Shown: positions 25,001 to 41,900 of the stretch, in pieces
How positions within the stretch are numbered: position 1 is the stretch's first letter
Layout of the letters: the number at the start of each line of letters is the position of its first letter
DNA from: Rhyzopertha dominica
Taxonomy: Eukaryota; Arthropoda; Insecta; Coleoptera; Bostrichidae
Direction: 5' to 3'
Assembly (NCBI GenBank): GCA_025024175.1
Contig: QCXZ01000053.1
Span: forward strand, 4,712,001 to 4,776,000
Length of the DNA: 64,000 bases
The notes under the pieces: model-generated
Told to the model about the DNA's origin: nothing
The model's input: only the letters and a program-made list of their open reading frames with translations
Databases searched by the model: none
Made by a program: the position numbers and the translations under genes

Positions 25001-25014
25001 GTTGCCATGGTGAC
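25001..25014. promoter_or_regulatory. RFX X-box motif upstream of TTC39
   Basis: GTTGCCATGGTGAC fits every position of the RFX/DAF-19 X-box consensus RYYNYYATRRNRAC. It lies 289 bases before the TTC39 ATG in a locally GC- and CpG-richer patch (about 24950-25080) that looks like the promoter. X-boxes typically mark genes expressed in ciliated cells. That this one is functional is inference. Confidence 0.5.
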
Positions 25015-25689
25015 GCAAACGCGCGAACGTCTGCATACGTATTCGCGACAACTCAAGGCGAAGGTCACGGCTGAAAAAATGTGCGACACCTATTAATTTG
25101 CATTTCCAAAATCCAAAATTACTTTACCGGATTTTTTCTTGCAGGAGTAATACTACTTATTATAAAACTAAATAATAGTTTTCTTTATAAGCTAACAACA
25201 AAATGTTTATTTAACTTTTGAATCTGATCTAAAAACAAAATGTATGCTTAAATTACAAAAAAAGTTCAATTTTATTTGGCATTGTTATTACCCCCTTTAC
25301 TTCATCTCTTATATACCTCATGCAGTGTCACATATAGTGACCTGCATTAACAAAAAAGCAACACCACTGTTTACTGAATTACTTAATTGTTATGTTGATA
25401 ATAAAATAGTAACAATTTTAATGATTAGCAGTGCTAACTGTAGAGAAAGCTATATGTTACTGTGTATTTTACATATTAAGTATAGGATAGGATAACTCAA
25501 TAATTTTTCTTTTATTTTAATATTAATGTTGTAAATATTCATTACTATATCCAATAAAAGTGTTTAAAGGACTTGTACCATAATTTTCATAATCCTGACA
25601 ATTGGACACCATAATTTGTTTCAAAATAGATGACAACATTGATAGAATAAAAATCACTATCACTACATTAAATTAAATTGATGTATGTA

Positions 25690-26280
25690 TAAGGGCTTTT
25701 CAAAGATCAAACTCAAGTTTGTTTTTTCCAAAATCCCTATTTCTTGCAAGTTCACGACCATCATTTGTGAGCTTGGCTCTCGAAAATATAGTTTTTGCCA
25801 GTTAATCTTATCTTGACTTTTTTTCACATAATGACCTTTAAACTTCAGGTCTTAATCTTTTCTCAAAATGTTGACTTTTGAGTACATTTTACTGAAATCT
25901 TGACTTGACTGGTCATAATCTTGAAATCACCCCCTTTACTCAAAATCTTAATTTTTATTTGTCTTTACTTCTTTGCAAAACCTCAATTTTTTACAAAATT
26001 TTGACATTTTCATCGAATTCAAGACCCGCAACTCAAGATCTATTCTTGATATTTTTACAGTATTCTCAGTATCTTGACTTTTATGTTAAGATCTCAAGAT
26101 CTTGATTTCTTCGCAAAATTTAGTCGTGTTTCCCAAAAAAGCGAGGTTTTCTCAAAATAATAACCCTTAACTCCAAATCTTGGCCTTTTCTTAAGATCTC
26201 AATGGTTCTCTCAAAATTCTCACTTTTTTCATGATTGAACTCGAGATCGGTATTTTCCCAAAACTTTTTTTCAAGATTCA
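25690..26280. repeat. Degenerate short-period array (CTCAAAATCTTGACTTTT-like)
   Basis: About 590 bases of imperfect repeats around the word TCAAAATCTTGACTTTT with a period of roughly 20-30 bases. It lies between TTC39 and U2af50. No exon signals inside. Confidence 0.65.
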
Positions 26281-26513
26281 TTCAATTGGAGTTTGTTCAG
26301 TTTAAAATCATAACAATAGTAGGAAACACAAACTACAGCTTTCTTCAGTAGCGTGTATGATGTGTCTTCATTGTTGTCAGGTTTTTCACGTATTACAAGC
26401 AAAAATAATCTGACATTATCGAGCTCTTTTTCAAAGTATTTTATCAATGAAAGAACCATTTCCCTGGCCCTGTAATTTAACGTCATTGGCATTTTCACCC
26501 CACAGTGCTTCAC
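26271..26513 (-). mobile_element. Transposase N-terminal fragment, decayed
   Basis: The - strand frame of 80 codons contains LNYRAREMVLSLIKYFEKE. This resembles the helix-turn-helix start of insect Tc1-like DDE transposases (LN.RAREI...Y.FF..E). Nothing of the catalytic domain follows before the degenerate array. Possibly the same broad family as the C-terminal fragment at 61776-62111. Confidence 0.4.
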
Positions 26514-26659
26514 AGGAAACTTGTGTTGTGTTCAACAAAAAATAGAGGTTTAGTTTTTAAAAACACTGGTTTCACAGAACAAAGACAATGGTGAGGATAC
26601 TATTGTAAAAGGACGAATGATCTCGAATGCGCATGCTGGCATTGAAAAACAAAGTGTTC

Positions 26660-27300
26660 AAGGTTTGGCCGAATAGCGTATATTCGGAAAGCTGGTAGGC
26701 CGGGTATTCGGCCGCCGAATAACTATGAATGTGATCTAATCAATTTGGGCAATTTTGGGTGTTATTGTAACTGGCTGATCAAAAGCGGCGTGATTGTTTA
26801 GCGTTAACTAATTTTCTACTGCATTATTTGCAATGGTTAGTCGGTATGAAAGCACAACTAAAACATGTTTCGAAATTAGTAATGAAAATAACGTTTGCTG
26901 TGCCAGCTTCAAAGGAGATATTTTTAATAACTCTTTTTTTATGTGTTATACTTTATTGGTATGTTACATTTTTATGTGCTTAGTTAAAAGTTCTTGGTAA
27001 TTCGCGGGGATTTTTAACATTTAAAAACTTTATGCACTATTGTTTTTAGCTTTTTGTTTAAACAATTAACTTATCATTGAAGTGATGTGTGTGATTTTAG
27101 TTTTCGCAAGGTTTTTTGTGACTTTTTGTAAGTTTTTCAACTCCAACTAAACGCCATTCCCTTATCACCTACCTCATGAAGAAGCATATGTTAAAAATCA
27201 TGTTAGGTAATTGTTGTAGTTTTGAAATATTCGGTATCCGGTTGGAGAGTAAATTTAGGCCGGTTACCGAATAGTTACCAGATATCCGTTTCATCTCTAG
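26660..27300. mobile_element. hAT-like non-autonomous element remnant (putative)
   Basis: Both ends carry ATTCGG/CCGAAT palindromic words (26669-26725 and 27228-27285), and the right end reads GTTTCATCTCTAG, whose complement CTAGAGATGAAAC resembles hAT termini. The left terminus is not clear and there is no transposase frame, so the boundaries are approximate. Confidence 0.4.
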
Positions 27301-27533
27301 TCGAATGTTAATTGTCAAATATCAATTTCGAGTGTCAACGTTCAATGCAGCAAATTTGCCCACCCGTTTCCAATCCCACTCAGTTGTAGCGGACTCTACG
27401 GTGAGCTAATGGATATGTTATGGTGAAGTTACGTTGTTGATAATTTAACATCATTCTTTGCTGAAAAAGTTGTATAAAAGAGGATATTTTCAAAGCTTTC
27501 ATTAAGAAAAAGCAACATATGTTATGGAATACA

Positions 27534-27539
27534 TTTATT
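27534..27539 (-). terminator. Poly(A) signal of U2af50
   Basis: AATAAA on the - strand 144 bases past the U2af50 stop codon. Confidence 0.5.
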
Positions 27540-27682
27540 ACTACAGATGGAACTAAAATCTGTGCAGGCTATGTTGGCTACCTAAATTAGGGAAACCACA
27601 AGGAGTACCATTGTCAATTTAATATTAATTAGATTAAATACGTGAAAATACAGTTAATGACACAAAAACAACTGAAATGTAT

Positions 27683-33645
<5,963 letters not shown>

Positions 33646-35805
33646 GACCGGCAGTTTGAACGCACGTGGAAGTTCTTGTTGCAAATATGACTTATTTTAT
33701 GCGATAAAGCGCAGTTCAGAACAATCTTATTATTATTGCAACACACACACCGCCATTAACCATTAACCAAACATAAAATGCCGAAAAGCCGAAAACGACG
33801 TTTCTATTTTCTAAGTTATCGTGTTGGCGACACTGTCTTGAAATGCGCGTGAAATTTGAAAACCAATAAGGCTTTAAGGCATCACGCATCAGTATTAAAA
33901 AAACATAGTACGTCCGTAGCGTTATCATTAATGCTTGTTATTTAGAAGGCAAAAATCCTTCAAAAGATTCACTCTAATGTTAATATCTTTCTAATTTTAA
34001 TATCCACCCAGAATTCCTTGCAAACTGCGGTGAAGATCGAGTTCCACTGCTGCCTGTAGCGGTTGTCAGATGGTATTATTTCTCACAAGACAATTTTTGA
34101 AATTAATGAATTAAATCTAGGTATAGGAAACCGTTGTCNGAATAATTCAGACAACGACGAAACGTACGTCTACAAATACAAAATACAATCACGTCNAATA
34201 CTAAAGTCCCTANATTAAGAGTACCCCAGTGGTCGCTATATTTACTCCAAATTTGAATGAGCCGTACCAGGGATGTTAAAAAAAAATTATAAAAATACAT
34301 CATCTTTACATTTATTTACAAGCATAATGAAATTTAGGAGGGACATACTCCCTTCGAACAACATAAAGCTGTTGCAATTTTCAATGTTCTTTCTCCAAAG
34401 AATTTGAAGTAACAGTGTAAAAGCTCAACACACCATTGTCATGTACCCTTCGGTCATTATAATAAATAAAACAGTAAAAAATGGTGCAGAATGATTAATA
34501 ATTAATAAAATTATTTTATCAGTAAAATCCCATGATTTGGTCAAAAATCTCAAGAAAACTTGTGGATGACTGAATCTGTGATACATATGCATAATTTTAA
34601 TGTAGACCGATCTGATGCATTATATAAAAGACTCATGGATCTCTTTTTTATTTAAAAAAAAAACGTTTAGACCCATTCATACTTTTATCCATTGTTCACA
34701 AGCTATATCATTTTTAGCACATTCAAAAATTTATAAACGAAAGACGTATCTGGAATTTCTTAAGAATTTCTGTTTTTTTTTAAATAATCGTTTATTGTTT
34801 AAAAATCCAATCTGAATATAGCAAAAAAATATAGGTATATAATATTGCCATTTTAACATAAAAATTCGTCTATAATTTGATTTTAATGAAAGGAACTAAA
34901 AAAAGTAGGTATTACTAATTTTGATTATCTTTGATGCTATTAAATTTACATTTTGTTTCAATCAAATTGGGCAATAATAATAAAGTTGTGATTTTTGGTT
35001 TTCTTATTATGAGACATCCTGTATACAGAGCTCTACTTCTACTGCTAAATTGTGGCACCACTAGATGGTAAGGTCTGCGGGGAGGAAATCGATTGTACCC
35101 CTAAACAAAAATTGTATGTGTCCATGTCAAAACTAGACGACAATAGGTTATTTAGTAAATTTCAATGATTTATAGTCAAAATAAATGCAGAAAAATCCCT
35201 GTATATTGCATAGATTTGATTTTTGACCATTGTCTCCCATAAATAATATTAAGCACGTAGGTATACCCACTAATAAAAAAAATCATGCTGCCGGGGTAAT
35301 ATTAATATTACTATATATACCTAACACAAGTATATAAATAACTTTTATGAAAACAAATTTGAAAACTTAAGCAAAAATTGAACGGTTTGAAATTGAAATG
35401 GTTAATAATCAGCCACCTCACCATTGATGAGCATGATACTTAACCGTATACCTATGTACCATTTTTACATGTAAGGTCAGGCAACTTATTATGAATTTCT
35501 ATAGAGAGGTTTAGTATTGAGAAAATCACTTGGATAATCCCAACACAAATATATTTAGGAATCTTATTAGCTATTATTATTTATTCTTTTACTTAAAAAT
35601 GGCAATACCAACTACTAAGTACTACTAAGCTAAGATGAATTTTGGGGTTTAATGATTGCGCTGTGATTATTATTATATCATTATCGATTTTATTTATTGT
35701 TGATGATGGATACTCGCTCTACAATTAGTGAAATAAATCTGACAACGTTGCCCCATTACAACGGAACTGTTGTTTCGTCCATTTTCCGGCTCCTCTGCCG
35801 GTTTA
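33646..35805. other. Divergent intergenic region between U2af50 and the dsRNA-binding gene
   Basis: 2.27 kb between the two start codons. It holds AT-rich sequence, several N bases (34139-34213), and a mariner-type right terminus (GAGACATCCTGTATA at 35013-35027) without a visible left partner. No exon was recognised. The part next to 35912 is GC-richer and looks like a promoter. Confidence 0.5.
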
Positions 35806-35816
35806 GCCGCCATTTT
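35806..35816 (+). promoter_or_regulatory. YY1/Pho-type site near the start of the dsRNA-binding gene
   Basis: GCCGCCATTTT is the complement of the YY1/Pleiohomeotic core AAAATGGCGGC. It lies 96 bases before the ATG at 35912, in a CpG-richer patch. Such sites often sit just downstream of transcription starts of housekeeping genes. Confidence 0.4.
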
Positions 35817-35911
35817 AGACACGCAGTTTATTGTTCGTTGCTGCTGCGGCAATTTTGCCTTCAATAATCAATATTTAATCAATTTGTCACGTTTTTGAAA
35901 TTGTATTTACG

Positions 35912-38900
35912 ATGTACAATACAAGACGCGGTGGAGGACCTCAAAATGCTCAAAAAGGTTTGTGTTAATCATTATCTTTTTACAAATTCTACAGTTCTTT
36001 GATTTATTCCATTAGGTGGACCTACAACACCTGCAAGTGCAGTAGGACAGCGAAGACCTGTGGTTACACACAATTTCGTCCCGGGTGGACAGGTAATAAT
36101 ATACATTTTTCAAACATGTTTTATAGTTAATGAATAACTGGCGGTGTAGTATAACAAATGTTTTTTTGGGACTAGATGGGATTTGAAGGAGCAAACTATG
36201 CAGGACCCGCGTAGTGGTGCTGTTATAGGTACTCGACAGTGCATTTTTTAGTTAAGATTATGACGTCTTAAGTAATCATTGTGTTCGTGACACGAACATG
36301 GTGGCTTAACGAAACTGGTTTTGGTTATTATCAAGTTTATGTTACTTACGAGATTTGAACAAAATTTTACATAATAGAATGCAATATAGATGTTGCTAAA
36401 GTCTAGTTTTGAAAAACTTTACATTTTTTTTTTTATAACGCTAACATGTTGCGTGGTTCAGTTTTACTGAAGGATTTAAAATAAACAGGAGAAGGATTTA
36501 ACAACCTAAACGCAATGTCAGACTAAATGGCACAATTTTTTTGATATATATCAGTTACCAACAGAACAATATTGGAAAAAGGTTTTTTTTTTATTCCTAT
36601 ACTTGATTATATCATAAAAGAACTAAATGAAGGATCTTAACCTGTTTCTTTTAAGCAATATTAAAAATTGTGGTACCAAATTACATAGAAATGTATCTTA
36701 ATCTAATATTTTAGAACAGTTTGGCCTTATATTTAAAACAATTTTAGATAACACCACTGCTAACACTGACCCCATAGACTATGCTTTGCTGACAGCTAAT
36801 TATTATTTGGTTGTGATACATGAATAAGCAAAAATTTGCTCAAAAATCGGAAGTGTCGTAAACTGGATAATTACCCTGGTCTTGACTAAATATTTGCGTA
36901 CATACCTATATCTTGACTGTATTTTTGTATGTGGGCATTCCGTCGTTTGAAGTGAATGTAACCATAATGAGTCGATTTACAAAGACTAGATACTTTTGCA
37001 GCAAATATTTAGGTTAGTTAAGAAGAATGTTTAGTTTTAGTGGAAAGGTAGATGGTGATGCCATGTATCAGCAATAAACTGATACGATTCATAATTAACA
37101 ATCTATGACGAATTTAGACTTAATGTAGTTGTTTTTTATATTTGCTAGCTCTTGTAGTAAATCGATGTTCCAGGGGATTTTTCATTTGCTTCAAACATGG
37201 TATGCATTTTGTTTTTCTTGACAACAATTCGTGTCAAGATATAAATCCTTGTATCTCTAGCATTAAACTGTGAGTTAAATTGCTGTGACCAGAAAATGGC
37301 ATTGTCGGTAGTGATAGTCAGCTGTGTGGAGATAAAACTAACAAAAATTAGTACTTATTTTTCAAAATTTCCTGTTTTCAAAACAGTTGTACACATTTAA
37401 ATTTATTGAAATAGGAATGTATCCTTTATTAAGTGGAACAGAAAAATAGATTTGTTACCTTAATTTTGGTGTGCTCTTTTACTGAATTTAGCATGTGCCC
37501 TTTTATTATATATATTGACAGAATGCAATCTTTTTTTAATCAGCACAATTTTTTGGCGGTGTTTTAACATATGTACTAATAGACCACTATTTAAAGCTAC
37601 AGAAAGATTAGCCCACATTTTTCTGACTATATGAAGTATTTTTTTTTGACAATAATACTCATAGAAGTATGAGCCTATTTATACTTCAACACGGTATGGA
37701 ATGAGATTCAGGTGACATGATTATTTTATGTGACCCCTAAAATAAGATTCGATAGAATGTTTTGCTTGAATTGGATTGTTAGTAACGTTTTTGTGTCATA
37801 TATACAAAGGCTCTTTTTTTTTTAACCTTCGATGGGTTGTAAAATTAGACCATTTACACAAAAAATCATTTGTTATTAAAAGTTCAGCTTTTAGAAGCCA
37901 CTTGAAGGAACTGTGCTGCCAATTGGGTTAAATACATTTTCTGAGTTTTTTGTTGGTGGCAAAGTGCTATTTGTTTAACCCTGAAGTAAAGGACAATGAT
38001 AATATTGTGAAACGATATGAATGAGTGAGATTTTACCAAACACGTTTCTGAGAAAAAAAAAACAGCCCCCTTTGCAACTTCAAATTATTTATAAAACACT
38101 GAGTTGTGTATCTGTGCACATTCCCGACATCACACTATCCAGTCGTCTTTTTTTCTGGAACGGCAAGCTTAGCTCGAGTTCAAAGTTAGAAATAAACGCC
38201 TATATCGGCTTCGCACGCCTCTTGTGTAGTATAACTTGACTGCCCCCTCATGTAGCTGAATCAAGGACAGCAGCAATATAATCAGCAACAGGCACAGCAA
38301 AACTATGCTCAGCAGCAGCAACAGCAACGACAGCAGCAAGGTCAAGTTGGACCGAGACCACCTGTTCAGGTAAGAAATTTAAAATATTTATATATGATTT
38401 GTTAGTGGTTTTTTTTTTCTCAACACCACATGGAGTCAGCAGTACGTTTTCCATTGATGGAACGTACAGCGTTACACCTGTGGTAAAAAATCGTAGCAAA
38501 CATTTTGTGATGTTAACGGCCGTTTTGGTTGTTACTTCTATAAATTGTTCGCTACTAGCCTCAGAGAGTTAACTTCATGCGACTTCTGAGCTGANGTTTT
38601 AGATATGAGGTGTACATTACGTTGCTTAACTAATGTGTGTAATTCAAGAAAGAGGTGTAGTGAATTATTTAAATATCAAATATTTAAAGTATATACTCTT
38701 TGTTCCATTATGAACACATTTATACTATCAATCAATATTATCATCTGTTTACAGTCTTAAGTTCTCACTTTTTTTAAATATATTAAGGTATGCTAAAAGA
38801 TGTGCCGTGTTTACATTTTTCAGACAACAGTTATAGTTACTGAACTTAAAATCACTTTTTTTTATACATATTGCTTTGATGCAAAGAAACTGAACATCGA

Positions 38901-41900
38901 ACTTTATGCAAAGTTTTGCTAGTTTTAATTTTTGTAATTAACACAGAAATTACAAAATAAGTCACTTGCAAGCTGACATGTAAAGAACTGTAAAATTATG
39001 TGGGACGTTTCTAGCTAATGGAATAGAAAGTAAAATGCTTTTGTAAGTAAGATAAATTAAATAGAAAAGTGGTATTTTTTTATATTTGCAACAAATTCAC
39101 TGTATACAGTTTTTTATTAAGAAACAACTTGTCTTTGTTTTGTGAATTAATAATTGTAAATTATATAAAACTAAAATATATGCAGAAGAGAACTAAAATA
39201 TACAGGGTGATTCATAATGAATAAGAAGTTTTTGAACTGGAGATCAGTTGCCTAAAAATACATTTAATTAACTAACTTTATCTTAATACCACAGTATTGT
39301 TGTTCATAGAAATACTGTTTTAAAGTTAAGAATATTAATTACATATTCTTTACTATGCTTAGATCACTTGGAATGCGTTTAGAAAGGACAACTTTAAATT
39401 GTAAGTTATAACTGTGTTTAAGCCTTATTTTCTAATTTAAAAAAAGGAGCAGCCATTTACAAGAGAGCCTTGCCTGTCTATTTACTATTGGAAGTACTAT
39501 TAGAAAATAAATATAAACTACACTACAAGGAAATCACAACATATTTTTTCCATCAATTTTTTAACTAAGTTTTACAGTAGTAACAAAAATTTGTAATTTG
39601 AATCAAATTGTACCTTTACCTTTTCTTAACAATCTTTTTTAATTCACTTTATTATTATCTCCATTAGTTCGGTCAAAAATCGATTTTTAACTTGTTTTTC
39701 TTGGGGTTAATGACCTTAAAACAAAAAAATGAATTTTGTGGATGATATCATACAAATTGACTACATAGTTAGCACACCAATTAACATCAGCTTTGGATAT
39801 CTTTTGGTGGTGTGTTAATTGTATACTTTACATAGGTATGGAATAACTTCTATGTGTGTGTAGTTTTTGGGTTAGATTCTCACATTAATTGATATAAGTT
39901 AATCACCACATATCATTGTAAACACGGTATATCTTTTGAATTACTATAAACAATTTTAATTGTGCATAAACATGTTAATTTTTGGCCGCTTGTAGCAACA
40001 GCAAGCCGTACCCCAGAAGCAAGAAGAGCCGAAAATCATCTTCAAAAACGAGCAACAGCAACAAAATCAACAACAGGCACCTGCTAATAACGGTGGCGTT
40101 GAAGGTGCAGAAGGCAGCCAAAAACCAAGACCCCACTGGCAAAAAAGCAATGCTGGTAAGATGTTGTTTATTTTTTTTTAATCGTTCTATGCCATTCTAA
40201 ATAATGTCATGATGACAGTACACTGCGCAAATTTGATGCGGTTTCCAACATACTCCAAAGTTTTCTTTGTTGAGTTACTGAAACCGCAATGAGAAGTGTA
40301 AGACTGATGATATTAAAAGTTGCTGTTTTAAAATTGTTCCGACATTTTATTGTTAGAGGCGGAGTTAAACTTCATTATAAACATTTTGACCTATAATTAT
40401 CATTAGTTACTACATCTGTAGTAATAGTAATATTGATTTTGTCTACTATTATTAAAGCAAATGGAACTATGGCATAACAGGATCAGGTCAGGTCAGGTTT
40501 TGTAAGCTTATAATAATTTTCTGTATGAGATGCATTCTTTAGTTAATGGAAGACTAGTTAGGTAAAAAACATCCTTTATGAACATTTTTATGGGACATGT
40601 ACCAAATTTGTTTGTAACAGCTTGCCTACTACACTTCCCATTTTGACAACTAATAAAAAATCTGGAATTAATTTGATCCATATTAATGGACAAAGGTTCA
40701 TATATTTTTTAGAAATCTCAAAAGAATTTCCAGAAATATGAAACAATTGATGTATTTGTCTTTGTGTTACATATTACAATGAGAAGTGGACTTCCAGAAT
40801 CTTTGACATTATTTTTACTGTCAAATTCTTCAATTCGTGGCTGCTGCAAGCACCAGAATTCCAAAAATTAAAGCAACCTAAAAACATTTGTAAAGAATTA
40901 GTTAAGAATTTATTTTTTCTTGAGCAGAAAAGTTCTAGAATTCTTACTTATAAAACAAAGAGGGAGTATTTGCTGATGACATGAAAATATATTGAGCAAT
41001 TTCTAACACATGTGACACTACTCTCCTGCAGAAAGATCTTTTTCATCTCCATCAGTGGTGCATTCAAAATAACATGACTTTAAATATCGACAAGTGTCAG
41101 GCTATCAACTTTAGCGGAAGGATTCTTCCATCAATTCTGCAATACACAATTGGTGACAATATTGTCCCTGTGAAAACCTTTGTCAGAGGCCTGGGAATCT
41201 TTTCGGACTGCAAGCTTAATTTTGTTGCTCATCAGAATTATTAAACTTATTCAGTACAGATTCTTTAAAAAAATTAAATGGCGGCTTCCTAAGCAAATTT
41301 GTTACTCGGACCTTCCCAGTTTGGAGAAGAGACAAACATTTTTGGCCATGTGTTTTGTATATAAACTCATCAACAATATGGTCGACGCTCCAGACATTCT
41401 TGCCTTGTTGAACTTTCACGTGCCTTGTTATCCTACTAGAGTGGTACCAGTTTTTAAACTGGAATTTGACAATGTTAATTATGCTATGTATTCTTCTATT
41501 AACACTATGCAACACATTTTGCCAGGACATTGATATTTTTGGTTACAATTCATTAACATTATTTAAACAACATTTGAAACGTANATTGTACATTTGATGT
41601 ATATTGTATTTAATTTTTGTATATTTTACATTTAAGTGTATTTATTTACTACTCCATGTACTACTTAAAGGCAGGTAGCCGTCAATAAATCTTATTATTA
41701 TTGAAAACATCTATTCCAGGAAAGGTGTCGAAGAAAGAACGTCTCCGCAGACGCAACAAGAGGTTGGGCAGGATGCTCCAGCCGAAGAATGCCGTGATGG
41801 TGCTGAACGAGATGGTCAGCGGTGTTACGTACGTCCTCAACGAGGCTGACAATTTCGACCCCTACAGGTCGGACCTGAAGGTTTACAAGGCTTCGGTTCT

